In this document: positions 1 through 7,470 of the stretch, piece by piece
Layout: every line of letters begins with the position of its first letter
Position numbering within the stretch: the first letter of the stretch is position 1
Source: Anaerolineales bacterium
GTDB lineage: Bacteria; Chloroflexota; Anaerolineae; Anaerolineales; Villigracilaceae
Length of the DNA: 15,927 nucleotides
Reading direction: 5' to 3'
NCBI GenBank assembly: GCA_016928525.1
Contig: JAFGKO010000161.1
Location: forward strand, 1-15,927
Notes under the pieces: generated by a model
The model's database searches: none
What the model was told of the DNA's origin: nothing
What the model saw: only the letters and a program-made list of their open reading frames with translations
Made by a program: the position numbers and the translations under genes

Positions 1-87
1 ACAGCGCGTACCCAACAAAAAACAGAAGCCTTCAAAAAGGATTATTACCAACATCGCAGCGGCGTGGAAGGCAGCTTATCTGCACTG
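1..87 (+). mobile_element. Transposase C-terminal fragment (IS1182/IS5-like DDE), truncated
   Basis: Reading frame 1 from the first base gives an open peptide with the block FKKDYYQHRSGVEGSLSAL at about residues 11-29. A Y-x-x-R-S/A-G-V/I-E-G-S/T-L/I-S block is typical of the C-terminal catalytic region of IS1182/IS5-type transposases, where the Glu of the GVEG segment is the last residue of the DDE triad. The gene enters from outside the window. The usual run of some tens of residues after this block is missing. The frame instead continues through DNA that reads, on the other strand, as an acetyltransferase, and stops at about base 150. The exact junction is uncertain and lies between about 79 and 99. 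This appears to be a remnant, not an active element; no terminal inverted repeat is visible at the break. Confidence 0.7.
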
Positions 88-363
88 CCTGCGCACGGTC
101 TCATCCACAACCAGGCCGCCAATTTCAGTTTCAGGGTCATCGACCAGTAAGGTGTAGAGGTGGGCATGTACCCAGCCCAGGATTTTCCCATCGGCTTCGG
201 CCACAAAAACAGCATTTTCATCAGATTTTTCTGCCAAAATTTCAAAGCGCCTGCAGACTTGCCCCGCTGTCGACGGGTACCCCAATTGGGCGGCCAGCTT
301 TGCTAGCGCTACGGCATCTTCCAGCCGGGCAAGGCGAACAGTGATGGCAAGATTCTGGGACAT
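76..363 (-). pseudogene. GNAT family N-acetyltransferase, truncated at its C-terminal half
   Basis: Residues 7-31 (starting ITVRLARLEDAVALAKLAAQ) are the usual beta1-alpha1 opening of GNAT acetyltransferases. AVFVAEADGKILGWVHAHLY (51-70) is the beta2-beta3 hairpin, and IGGLVVDETVRRQ (81-93) is beta4 leading into motif A. At that point the acetyl-CoA binding Q/R-x-x-G-x-G/A loop should follow, but the frame runs into transposase-like DNA and stops after 95 residues; the family usually has about 140-170. It is therefore very probably non-functional. There is no Shine-Dalgarno before the ATG at 363, but a TATAAT lies 10 nt upstream on the same strand, which would give a nearly leaderless transcript. 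The acceptor substrate cannot be told from the remaining part. Confidence 0.8.
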
Positions 364-373
364 ATGCAGATGA

Positions 374-379
374 ATTATA
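374..379 (-). promoter_or_regulatory. Possible -10 element of the truncated acetyltransferase gene
   Basis: A perfect TATAAT reads on the minus strand and ends 10 nt before the ATG at 363. No good -35 is found at 16-18 nt spacing. If used, the transcript would start only a few bases before the start codon. Confidence 0.35.
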
Positions 380-436
380 CTCGCTGGCCGAATACTTCCT
401 TGTTACATCCACCGACTGATGTTATCATCCACCATC

Positions 437-910
437 ATGCTCGAAGTCGAATCCGCCCGGTCACGCAGAAGGTTAACGCTGCTCATGATCACACTTGCCA
501 CCCTGCCGTGCTATTGCCTGGGCTGGATCGCCGTCCAGTTGGCTCCTGATCCAAATGCCATCACACCGACTCCCTCCATTACACCCATCACAGCTACCGC
601 CACTGAGACTTTGAGCTTCTTCACCCCCACCGAGAGCCTGACACCGGTTATCCTGACCGAAACGGCCTCGCTCACCCCCACTGAAACACTCACTCCTACT
701 CTTACCAACACACCCTTCCAGCCGATAACCGTGACCTTCACCTTCACCCATACGCCAACGATTACACCAACTTTCACCCCCTCTGTGACACCAACATTTA
801 CCCTGACATCGACCCCATCTTCTACTCCAACCATCACCAATACGCCGACTGGGACATTTACTCCCTCCAGTACCCCTTCACCAACTGTCACGGGGTTTTC
901 ATTGCAATAA
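437..910 (+). CDS. Membrane-anchored Thr/Pro-rich low-complexity protein, unknown function
   Basis: An Arg-rich N-terminus (RSRRR) is followed by one hydrophobic segment (LTLLMITLATLPCYCLGWIA), then by more than 110 residues made almost entirely of Thr, Pro and Ser with TPT/TPS/TET spacing. This is the usual topology of a membrane-anchored or secreted stalk facing outward. Such Thr/Pro-rich stretches are common as linkers in Anaerolineae exported proteins, but here no folded domain follows the linker, so the gene may be a degraded remnant of a larger secreted protein. The frame is open from an in-frame ATG at 419, and another ATG lies at 485. None of these starts has a convincing ribosome binding site; 437 is chosen because it directly precedes the charged segment. 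No function can be assigned. Confidence 0.55.
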   Translation: MLEVESARSRRRLTLLMITLATLPCYCLGWIAVQLAPDPNAITPTPSITPITATATETLSFFTPTESLTPVILTETASLTPTETLTPTLTNTPFQPITVTFTFTHTPTITPTFTPSVTPTFTLTSTPSSTPTITNTPTGTFTPSSTPSPTVTGFSLQ

Positions 911-936
911 CTTTAGATCTGGTTTTTTCCTCCTCA

Positions 937-2010
937 ATGACAAATATCCTTCCATTTTTAAAATCTTTGCTTTCGATTCCTGGCCTTTCCGGATACGAAG
1001 ACCCGGCCGCACGTTTGATCCAGGCAGAGTGGCAGCCACTAGTGGATGAACTCAGCTTGAGTCGACTGAGTTCGTTACACGGGTTCAAAAAAGGCGCGGG
1101 AGAAGACCCGCGCCCGTCTATTATGCTGGCTGCTCATATGGATGCAATCGGACTGATGGTGACACAGGTCGAGGATGGTTTTCTGCGGATTACATCCATC
1201 GGTGGCGTCGACCCACGCATCCTGCCTGGCCAGGCCGTGATCGTCCATGCCACAGGCGCAGATGCAAAAGAAGACTTGCCCGGCGTGATCGTCATGCCAC
1301 CTGTCAAGCTACTCCCCCCAGGTGACGGCACCGGCGTTGTGGACCTCCCGCATCTTCTCGTGGACGTGGGCCTGCTCCCGTCAAAAGTGGCGAGACTCGT
1401 CCGCGTCGGGGACCTGGTCTCTTTCGGAACGGAAGCAGTTGAGATGTCCGGGGAGATCGTGAGCGGACACTCGCTCGACAACCGCGTTTCGGTCGCGGCC
1501 CTGACCCTGTGTTTGGGTGAATTGCAGTCCAAGCCCCATGCCTGGGATGTGTGGGCCGTGGCAACAGTCCAAGAGGAAATTACATATGCTGGCGCAGCGA
1601 CTTCAGCCTTTCAATTGCGGCCTAACCTGGCGATCGCGATTGACACCACATTTGCAAAAGGTCCGGGCGCAAACGATTGGCAAACGTTTGAACTCGGCAA
1701 AGGCCCCACCTTTGGACATGGCCCGAACATCCATCCCTACCTATTCAAACAATTCAAGGAGTTGGCAGAGCAGTTGGAAATCCCCTACGCGACCGAGATC
1801 ATGCCTACATCGTCTGGCACGGATGGCATGGCCATGCAGGTGACAGCCGAGGGCATTCCAACTTTCGTGTTGAGCATTCCCATCCGTTACATGCATACGC
1901 CCGTAGAAATGGTGGCCGTGAAAGACATCCAGCGCGCCGGGCGGCTGCTGGCAGAGTTTGTTAGCGGGCTGGAACCTGACTTTATGAGCGCCATCACCTG
2001 GGATGATTAG
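937..2010 (+). CDS. M42 family metallo-aminopeptidase (divergent paralogue)
   Basis: Predicted di-metal aminopeptidase/glutamyl-aminopeptidase-type enzyme that removes N-terminal residues from peptides in the cytoplasm. At 357 residues it has the usual length. The M42 ligands can be placed: H67 and the following D69 in AAHMDAIG, the bridging D181 in HSLDNR, catalytic/metal E213-E214 in VQEE, D236 in AIAIDTT and H320 in RYMHTPVEM. It departs from its two neighbours: the V-D-x-L-G-N motif near residue 45 is replaced by LSSLHGFKKG, and QEEVG-x-RG reads QEEITYAGA. The metal site is intact, so activity is likely, but specificity may differ. There is no Shine-Dalgarno before the ATG; a CCTCCTC tract lies there instead. 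It is separated from the next M42 gene by 2 nt, so they are probably co-transcribed. Confidence 0.88.
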   Translation: MTNILPFLKSLLSIPGLSGYEDPAARLIQAEWQPLVDELSLSRLSSLHGFKKGAGEDPRPSIMLAAHMDAIGLMVTQVEDGFLRITSIGGVDPRILPGQAVIVHATGADAKEDLPGVIVMPPVKLLPPGDGTGVVDLPHLLVDVGLLPSKVARLVRVGDLVSFGTEAVEMSGEIVSGHSLDNRVSVAALTLCLGELQSKPHAWDVWAVATVQEEITYAGAATSAFQLRPNLAIAIDTTFAKGPGANDWQTFELGKGPTFGHGPNIHPYLFKQFKELAEQLEIPYATEIMPTSSGTDGMAMQVTAEGIPTFVLSIPIRYMHTPVEMVAVKDIQRAGRLLAEFVSGLEPDFMSAITWDD

Positions 2011-2012
2011 TC

Positions 2013-3074
2013 ATGCCTGTATCGCAACCAACGATTGGAAGCGCACAACTCAAATTACTGGAAAAACTCTGCAACGCCTGCGCTGTCTCAGGCGATGAAG
2101 GCAAAGTGCGCAAGATCGTTTTAGAGGCAGTAAAACCCTATGCTGACGAAGTCAAGGTCGACGCATTGGGCAACGTGCTGGTGACAAAAAAGGGCAGCGG
2201 CAGGAACCGCCTGCGAGCCATGTTGGATGCTCACATGGACGAAGTAGGCTTCATCCTGGTTTCTGACGAGGGTGATGGGCTGTACCGCTTTGAGACCGTC
2301 GGCGGTATTGACGTACGCTATCTGGTCGGCAAGCCTGTACTGGTAGGCAAGGATCACCTGCCTGGTACGATCGGCGCAAAACCCATCCATCTGGCCAGCG
2401 ACGATGAAATGAAGCGCAAAATCCCGCTGGATGCCCTGCGCATTGACCTGGGTCCGAACGGCAAGGCCAGGCCCGGTGATTGGGCGACCTTTGCAACAAA
2501 ATTCAAACGCAGTGGGCCCTCGATCATGTCTAAAGCGATAGACGACCGTATCGGTGTTGCGACCTTGATAGAACTGCTCAAGCATGCTCCCTCAAATATA
2601 GATTTGTTGGCCGCCTTCACCGTGCAAGAGGAAGTCGGCTTGCGGGGTGCGAAGGTCGCAGCGTATGCCTTCGACCCCGACCTGGCCATCGCCATCGACG
2701 CGACGCCCGCTTATGATATGCCCAAATACGACGGCACAGAAAATGCTGTTTACAACACAAAACTTGGATCAGGCCCGGCGATCTATGTTTATAACTCCGC
2801 CACCATCGATGATCCACGTCTGGTGCGCTTCCTGAAGGAAACTGCCGAAGCAGAAGGCATTCCATACCAAATTCGCCAACCAGGCGGCGGCGGGACGGAT
2901 GCCGGCACGATCCAGCGTACACGCAAGGGCATTCCTGTCGTTTCGGTTTCGGTGCCGCATCGTTACTCACACTCGCCGATCAGTATTGCACGCGTGGATG
3001 ACTGGAAGAACTCCCTCAAACTCTTACATTCCGCGCTAAGTCGAATAACCCCCAAATTACTTACAGGTGTTTGA
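2013..3074 (+). CDS. M42 family metallo-aminopeptidase
   Basis: A 353-residue cytoplasmic M42 peptidase with a canonical set of ligands: H74 and D76 in DAHMDEVG, bridging D177 in AIDDR, E206-E207 in TVQEEVGLRGA, D229 in AIAIDA and H320 in HRYSHSP. The VDALGNVLV block at 49-57 and GGGGTDAGTIQ at 291-301 are also typical. Such enzymes usually assemble as dodecameric tetrahedra that trim short peptides; this is known of the family and not visible here. It starts 2 nt after the preceding M42 stop codon, with a weak GGGA upstream, which suggests coupled translation. The downstream S51-like gene begins within a few bases of its stop. The cleavage preference cannot be read from the sequence. Confidence 0.92.
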   Translation: MPVSQPTIGSAQLKLLEKLCNACAVSGDEGKVRKIVLEAVKPYADEVKVDALGNVLVTKKGSGRNRLRAMLDAHMDEVGFILVSDEGDGLYRFETVGGIDVRYLVGKPVLVGKDHLPGTIGAKPIHLASDDEMKRKIPLDALRIDLGPNGKARPGDWATFATKFKRSGPSIMSKAIDDRIGVATLIELLKHAPSNIDLLAAFTVQEEVGLRGAKVAAYAFDPDLAIAIDATPAYDMPKYDGTENAVYNTKLGSGPAIYVYNSATIDDPRLVRFLKETAEAEGIPYQIRQPGGGGTDAGTIQRTRKGIPVVSVSVPHRYSHSPISIARVDDWKNSLKLLHSALSRITPKLLTGV

Positions 3075-3078
3075 AACT

Positions 3079-3798
3079 ATGAACGGTTTAATTGCTTTGG
3101 TCGGCGCTGGCGAATATCTGCCCATTATGAATGACGTGGACCGCCACCTGCTGGCATCAGTCAAAACAAACGGGCACGCGCCGCGCGTGGTCTGCCTGCC
3201 TACCGCCGCCGGGCAGGAAGGTGACGAAAGCGTGGATCGTTGGTTGAGCATGGGCCTCCAGCATTTCAGCGCCCTGGGCGCGGAAGTGACCCCTGCCCGC
3301 ATCATCGACCGCGAGTCGGCGGACGATCCGGGATGGGAATCAGCCTTGGAGAACGCCGATCTGGTCTACTTCTCCGGCGGCAACCCAATGTACCTGTACG
3401 AAACGATGAAAGGCAGCCGCGCCTGGAACACAGCCCAAAAAGCCTGGGAGAACGGCGCGGTCTACGCCGGGTGCTCGGCAGGCGCGATGATCCTGGCACA
3501 GAGAGTACCTAACTTCCGAGCAGTGGGGCTGACCTCGTTGCAGGCTTTTCAAATCATCCCTGCTACCTTCTTTATCCCACATTTCGACCGCATGCGCGGA
3601 CTTTGGTCGGCGTATCTATTCGGTGTCCGCCGCCAATTGAAGAAAGCTCAATTCATTCTGGGCGTGGACGAAAACACCGCATTGGTCGGGATGTTGGATG
3701 GGACATGGCAGGTCATGGGACAGGGTCAGGCTCACATCATTACCCGCGACAGCCAGCAAGACTTCAGCGCCGGGGAAGAAGTGCTGTTTCATTCCTGA
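3079..3798 (+). CDS. S51-like hydrolase (cyanophycinase/peptidase E-type, class I glutamine amidotransferase fold)
   Basis: The 239-residue product opens with the beta strand LIALVGAGEYLP, has FSGGNP at 98-103, the nucleophile elbow AGCSAGAM with Ser133 as the predicted nucleophile, PHFDRM with His168, and VDENTAL at 196-202. This set is characteristic of peptidase S51, which includes alpha-aspartyl dipeptidase and cyanophycinase. It sits between M42 aminopeptidases, consistent with final breakdown of peptides, perhaps those containing acidic residues; the exact substrate is inferred. A GTG at 3067 overlaps the preceding stop and would add four residues. The ATG at 3079 is chosen because ACAGG lies at a usable distance upstream. 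No cyanophycin synthetase gene is in the window. Confidence 0.8.
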   Translation: MNGLIALVGAGEYLPIMNDVDRHLLASVKTNGHAPRVVCLPTAAGQEGDESVDRWLSMGLQHFSALGAEVTPARIIDRESADDPGWESALENADLVYFSGGNPMYLYETMKGSRAWNTAQKAWENGAVYAGCSAGAMILAQRVPNFRAVGLTSLQAFQIIPATFFIPHFDRMRGLWSAYLFGVRRQLKKAQFILGVDENTALVGMLDGTWQVMGQGQAHIITRDSQQDFSAGEEVLFHS

Positions 3799-3896
3799 CC
3801 AGAGCCGCACGATTTCTGTGCGACATAGTCAAAGATCATTCTCCTGGCACGCTTCAAACTCATCCATTCTGTGGTACAACATCCCTACTATAGACT

Positions 3897-4895
3897 ATGA
3901 AACAACTCATCCAAAAGCTGGCCGAAACCTTCGGCCCTTCCGGCTATGAAGATGCCATCCGTGAAGTCATTCTGGCCGAAATCAAATCCCTGGCTGACGA
4001 AATCCGTGTAGATTCGTTGGGCAACATCACCGCACGGAAAGGTTCTGCTGCCAAGAATGGCAAGCGCGTCATGCTCGCCGCCCATATGGACGAGATCGGC
4101 CTGATCGCCACGCATATCGATGAAGACGGATTCGTGCGCTTCACGACCGTAGGCGTCCCTTACGCCCGCTACCTGCTGGGAGGGCGTATCCGCTTTGTAA
4201 ACGGAGTTCAGGGGGTGATTGGCTCGGAAAAACTTGATAAGAGCAATGAAATTCCGCCCACTGACAAAATGTTCATCGACGTTGGCGCAACCTCTAAAAG
4301 GGATTGTCCAATCAGGGTTGGCGATGTGGCCGCTTTCGAGCGCCCGTTCGTCGAGATGGGCAAACGCCTGGTCGCCAAGTCGCTGGATGACCGCGCCGGG
4401 GTGGCTATCGCTATCGAAACGCTGCGCAGGCTCGAACCAGGTCCGAACGAGGTTTACTTCGTCTTCACCGTGCAGGAAGAAGTCGGCGTACGCGGTGCAA
4501 CCGTCTCGGCCTACGGCGTCGACCCGGAAATCGGCCTCGCCATCGATGTCACACCCACCGGCGATACGCCCAATCCCGTCCGGCGCGATATTGCCCTGGG
4601 CAAAGGCCCGGCCATCAAGGTCAAAGATCACCTGATGTTGTCCGATCCAAAAGTGGTCGCGTGGATGGAACACACTGCGCAGCGGGCAAAAATCCCTACC
4701 CAACGCGAAGTGTTGACAGGCGGCAGCACAGACGCCCGCGCCATCCAGGTCAGCCGTACCGGCGTGCCCGCCGGTGGGCTTGTCCTTCCATGTCGCTATG
4801 TACATTCGCCCTCCGAGATGATCGATTATGACGATGTTGAGAACGCAGTCAAATTGCTGACCGCCCTGCTCAGCGCGCCAATAGATTTAGGATAA
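3897..4895 (+). CDS. M42 family metallo-aminopeptidase (third paralogue)
   Basis: The 332-residue protein carries the full M42 site: H63 and D65 in AAHMDEIG, bridging D164 in KSLDDR, E194-E195 in TVQEEVGVRGA, D217 in GLAIDVT and H303 in RYVHSPSEM. The opening FGPSGYED and VDSLGNITA (38-46) are family hallmarks. It is more like the second paralogue than the first at the EEVG-x-RGA and DDR motifs. A 98-nt gap from the S51 gene suggests its own promoter. A TACTAT lies 5 nt before the ATG and no Shine-Dalgarno is present, so a leaderless transcript is possible. The stop codon overlaps the start of the downstream lipoprotein (TAATG), a strong sign of translational coupling with it. Confidence 0.92.
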   Translation: MKQLIQKLAETFGPSGYEDAIREVILAEIKSLADEIRVDSLGNITARKGSAAKNGKRVMLAAHMDEIGLIATHIDEDGFVRFTTVGVPYARYLLGGRIRFVNGVQGVIGSEKLDKSNEIPPTDKMFIDVGATSKRDCPIRVGDVAAFERPFVEMGKRLVAKSLDDRAGVAIAIETLRRLEPGPNEVYFVFTVQEEVGVRGATVSAYGVDPEIGLAIDVTPTGDTPNPVRRDIALGKGPAIKVKDHLMLSDPKVVAWMEHTAQRAKIPTQREVLTGGSTDARAIQVSRTGVPAGGLVLPCRYVHSPSEMIDYDDVENAVKLLTALLSAPIDLG

Positions 4896-6163
4896 TGCGA
4901 CGATTTCTGTCAATTGCGATTTCTCTGTTCCTGCTGACGGGCTGCGCCAATATTGGCTCGCTTCTTTCTACGCCTGAGCCTGCCACTGTACCCGCGAGCA
5001 CGGCCACAGCCATTAGCACTCCCACGATCCCTGCTACGCCGTCCATCACGCCCGGCGGACCGCGCACGCTGCGCATCTGGGTTCCGCCGCAATTCGACCC
5101 GGCTGCGGAAACACCTGCCAGCGCGCTGCTCCAGGAAAGACTGGATGAATTTATGGCACGCCGTCCTGGCCTGCAGATCGAAGTACGGGTAAAAGCTGAG
5201 AGCGGACCCGGCAACCTGCTCAGTTCTCTAACCGCGACCCGGGCAGCAGCTCCATCCATCCTGCCAGATCTGGTAGCGCTCTCCCGCGCAGACCTGGAAG
5301 CGGCCACAACCAACGGCTTGTTGCATCCCCTGGACGGTTTATCCACCCTGCCCGACGACCCCGATTGGTATCCCTACGCCCGGCAGATGGCGCACGTCCA
5401 GAATACCACTGTTGGCCTGCCCTTCGCAGGCGATGCAATGGCCCTGGTTGGCTACCGTTATCCGTTACCTTCGGCCTGGAGCGAACTATCGGATGAAACG
5501 CTTTTCATCTTCCCCGCCGCCAGCACCAGGGCGCTTTTTAGCCTCTCGCTCTATCTTTCCGCCGGAGGCACATTGCAAGACAGCCAGGGACGCCCAGCAT
5601 TGGACGAGACGATCATGGCCGATGTGTTTTCTTTCTATTTGCCTCCTACGGAAAATGATTTTATTCCCGCATCGGTTACTACTTTTGAAAACGATGAACA
5701 GGCCTGGAATGCCTTTCGCGAACAACGCGGCAACCTGGTCGTCAGTTGGACATCACGTTACCTGGATGAGTCAACCGTTTCGCTGGCTCTCGCGCCTCTT
5801 CCAGGACTTGAAAATGGTCCGTACACCCTGGCCACTGGCTGGAGTTGGGCGTTGGCCGGTTCTGATCCTGAAATCCAACCGCTGGCCGTCGAACTGGCCG
5901 AATTCCTGTCAGACAGCCAGTTTTTAGCGAAATGGACCGAGGCGGCAGGATACCTGCCCACGCGGCCAACAGCTCTATCATCCTGGACCGATGTGAATGC
6001 TGAGATCATCCTGGTCCAAATCGCCGAATCCGCACATCTTCTACCCAGCCAGGATCTGCTCGCTACACTTGGGCCATTGTTTGCAGAAGCTACGCTATCA
6101 GTTTTGAATGGAGAGCAGCTTCCATTAGCAGCAGTCCAATCAGCCGTCGAACAACTCAAATAA
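4895..6163 (+). CDS. Extracellular solute-binding lipoprotein (ABC family 1-like)
   Basis: The N-terminus MRRFLSIAISLFLLTGC ends in a good lipobox (LLTGC, lipidated Cys17). A Thr/Pro/Ala-rich tether covers about 26-53, and a globular part starts at RTLRIWVPPQFDP. The layout resembles sugar/peptide-type solute-binding proteins: an alternating alpha/beta N-lobe, a Trp/Tyr-rich middle, TGWSWALAGSDPE near 320, and a late segment AEFLSDSQFLAKWTEAAGYLP in which the sequence FLA-x-x-T-x-A-x-G-x-LP-x-R is very typical of family 1 binding proteins. It would capture a solute outside the membrane. The start overlaps the M42 stop by one base, with AGGA just upstream. No permease or ATPase gene adjoins it, so its transporter is elsewhere or it has a sensing role. 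The ligand is unknown. Confidence 0.8.
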   Translation: MRRFLSIAISLFLLTGCANIGSLLSTPEPATVPASTATAISTPTIPATPSITPGGPRTLRIWVPPQFDPAAETPASALLQERLDEFMARRPGLQIEVRVKAESGPGNLLSSLTATRAAAPSILPDLVALSRADLEAATTNGLLHPLDGLSTLPDDPDWYPYARQMAHVQNTTVGLPFAGDAMALVGYRYPLPSAWSELSDETLFIFPAASTRALFSLSLYLSAGGTLQDSQGRPALDETIMADVFSFYLPPTENDFIPASVTTFENDEQAWNAFREQRGNLVVSWTSRYLDESTVSLALAPLPGLENGPYTLATGWSWALAGSDPEIQPLAVELAEFLSDSQFLAKWTEAAGYLPTRPTALSSWTDVNAEIILVQIAESAHLLPSQDLLATLGPLFAEATLSVLNGEQLPLAAVQSAVEQLK

Positions 6164-6201
6164 TTTACTGCGAATATTCATATCTCGCGTTAATACAAGC
6201 A

Positions 6202-6210
6202 TGCTAGAAT
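6202..6210 (+). promoter_or_regulatory. Possible extended -10 promoter of the ferritin gene
   Basis: TGCTAGAAT fits an extended -10 (TG-n-TAGAAT). It lies 40 nt before the ferritin ATG, in the only sizeable gap upstream of that gene. The -35 region is weak. No convincing iron-regulator operator was seen. Confidence 0.4.
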
Positions 6211-6250
6211 CCTTTAAATATGACAAACATGATAAAGAAAGGAGTTAGTT

Positions 6251-6736
6251 ATGCAAATCAGCAAAGCACTGGCTGACTTAATGAACGCCCAGGTTGGAAA
6301 CGAATTGGGCGCCTCGAACCAATATCTTCAAATCGCTTCCTACTTCGATGGAGAGTCGCTTTCCAGGCTGGCCAAATTTTTCTATGACCAGGCCGAAGAA
6401 GAACGCGAACATGCCATGAAGTTTGTCCATTATTTGATGGATGTGGGCGCGGAGTTGAGCATCACAGCCATTCCTGCTACCAAAACTGATATCGGTTCGG
6501 CGGAAAAGGCCTTCGAGATGTCGCTGGGTTGGGAACAGGAAGTCACCGGCCAGATCAACGCTATGATGGACCTAGCCATTCAAGAAAAGGATTATGCTTC
6601 ACAGGCTTTCCTGCAATGGTTTGTGACCGAGCAAGTGGAGGAAGTCTCCACCATGGAAAGCATGCTCCAGGTTGTCCGCAAAGCAGGCGAGAAAAATCTT
6701 TTGATGGTGGAAGCCTACCTGACACATCGCGAATAG
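6251..6736 (+). CDS. ftnA: Ferritin (FtnA-type iron storage protein)
   Basis: A 161-residue four-helix-bundle ferritin that oxidises Fe2+ and stores Fe3+ inside a 24-subunit shell in the cytoplasm. The ferroxidase ligands align with bacterial FtnA: E18 in GNELGASNQY with Y25, E51 and H54 in EEEREHAMK, E95 in GWEQEV, and Q128/E131 in the TEQVEEV block. AFLQWFVTEQ (119-128) is a family signature. No haem-binding Met at the bacterioferritin position is evident, so ferritin is preferred over bacterioferritin. The ATG is preceded by AAAGGAG at good spacing. The gene has its own probable promoter and a strong terminator, so it is likely monocistronic. Confidence 0.95.
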   Translation: MQISKALADLMNAQVGNELGASNQYLQIASYFDGESLSRLAKFFYDQAEEEREHAMKFVHYLMDVGAELSITAIPATKTDIGSAEKAFEMSLGWEQEVTGQINAMMDLAIQEKDYASQAFLQWFVTEQVEEVSTMESMLQVVRKAGEKNLLMVEAYLTHRE

Positions 6737-6758
6737 CAAAGAAGTTCACGTTTACCAC

Positions 6759-6793
6759 AAGTCGCATGCAGAAACTGTGCATGCGACTTTTTT
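6759..6793 (+). terminator. Intrinsic terminator of the ferritin gene
   Basis: A perfect 12-bp stem (AAGTCGCATGCA at 6759-6770 with TGCATGCGACTT at 6778-6789) encloses a 7-nt loop and is followed directly by further T residues. It begins 22 nt after the ferritin stop codon. Confidence 0.92.
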
Positions 6794-6855
6794 GTTCGAG
6801 GAACTATATCCAGCCATTGTTCGTCTACATGGAAACTTCAAAAGGAGCTTTAGAA

Positions 6856-7305
6856 ATGAAAACAAAAATCTTATCTCTTTTCCTCATGCTTGCAATCTTC
6901 CTTCCTGCCTGCGCTGGTGGAACAGTATTCCAACAAAATCGGGATAAATGGGAAAGCCAAAACATCAACCATTATCGTTTTACCGTTGCAGTCAGCTGTT
7001 TCTGTCCATTTGCCGGCGTGGAAGTGACCTACGAAGTGCTGAACGGACAGGTTGTGAGCCAATCCGTGCAATCCCCACCTGATAACCCGGTTGACGAGGC
7101 TCTGGTCAGTGATTTCTATCAAGCCTATAACACGATCGAGAAGGTGTTTGATTATGCAGAAGGCGCTATAGAAGAAGCCGATGAAATCACCATTGAATAC
7201 GATCCAACCTATGGCTTCCCCATTACTGTCTCCGTAGACTGGATCGAACTGGCTATCGATGATGAAATGTACCTGACGCTCAGCAATTTCGAACCATTGC
7301 CTTAG
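6856..7305 (+). CDS. Small lipoprotein, DUF6174-like
   Basis: A 149-residue protein whose first residues form a lipoprotein signal ending in LPAC (Cys19). The mature part has W-x-x-x-x-I-x-H-Y-R-F-T-V at about 32-44, SCFCPFAGVEVTYEVLNGQV at about 47-66, and EITIEYDPTYGFP at 110-122. The CFC motif, the G-x-V turn and the Y-D-x-x-Y-G-F-P segment match the DUF6174 pattern as I remember it; the function of that family is unknown. The start at 6856 has AAAGGAG upstream. A longer frame from 6529 overlaps ferritin out of frame and is not credible. It is flanked by terminators on both sides, so it is a single-gene unit. Confidence 0.8.
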   Translation: MKTKILSLFLMLAIFLPACAGGTVFQQNRDKWESQNINHYRFTVAVSCFCPFAGVEVTYEVLNGQVVSQSVQSPPDNPVDEALVSDFYQAYNTIEKVFDYAEGAIEEADEITIEYDPTYGFPITVSVDWIELAIDDEMYLTLSNFEPLP

Positions 7306-7310
7306 GAAAC

Positions 7311-7342
7311 ACAGGCTCCCGGTTGGGAGCCTGTTATTATTT
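7311..7342 (+). terminator. Intrinsic terminator after the DUF6174-like gene
   Basis: A perfect 10-bp stem (ACAGGCTCCC at 7311-7320 with GGGAGCCTGT at 7325-7334) encloses a GGTT loop, and TATTATTT follows. It starts 6 nt after the stop codon. The 128 nt after it, up to the DUF456 gene, show nothing I can recognise. Confidence 0.85.
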
Positions 7343-7470
7343 GATCATTACCCCTTCGTCTTCTTTCTACAGAGTACTGCGTAAATAATTGAATCAAAAT
7401 CTCGACACTTTTGAGTCATTCGGAACGAGTAAGTCCAGAAATTTATACAAGAAGCAGCAAATCGATTGCA

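Noticed and set aside
511..891. Val/Gly-rich 126-residue open frame on the minus strand opposite the Thr/Pro-rich gene
   Set aside because: Its open frame follows from the biased ACN/CCN codons of the plus-strand gene; it has no start signal and no family-like sequence.
3806..3822. Small CGCAC/GTGCG hairpin after the S51-like gene
   Set aside because: The stem is only 5 bp and has no T-run; it is not supported as a terminator.
6529..6855. Long N-terminal extension of the DUF6174-like lipoprotein, overlapping ferritin
   Set aside because: It is out of frame within ferritin and crosses the ferritin terminator. The start at 6856 has AAAGGAG and begins a proper lipoprotein signal.
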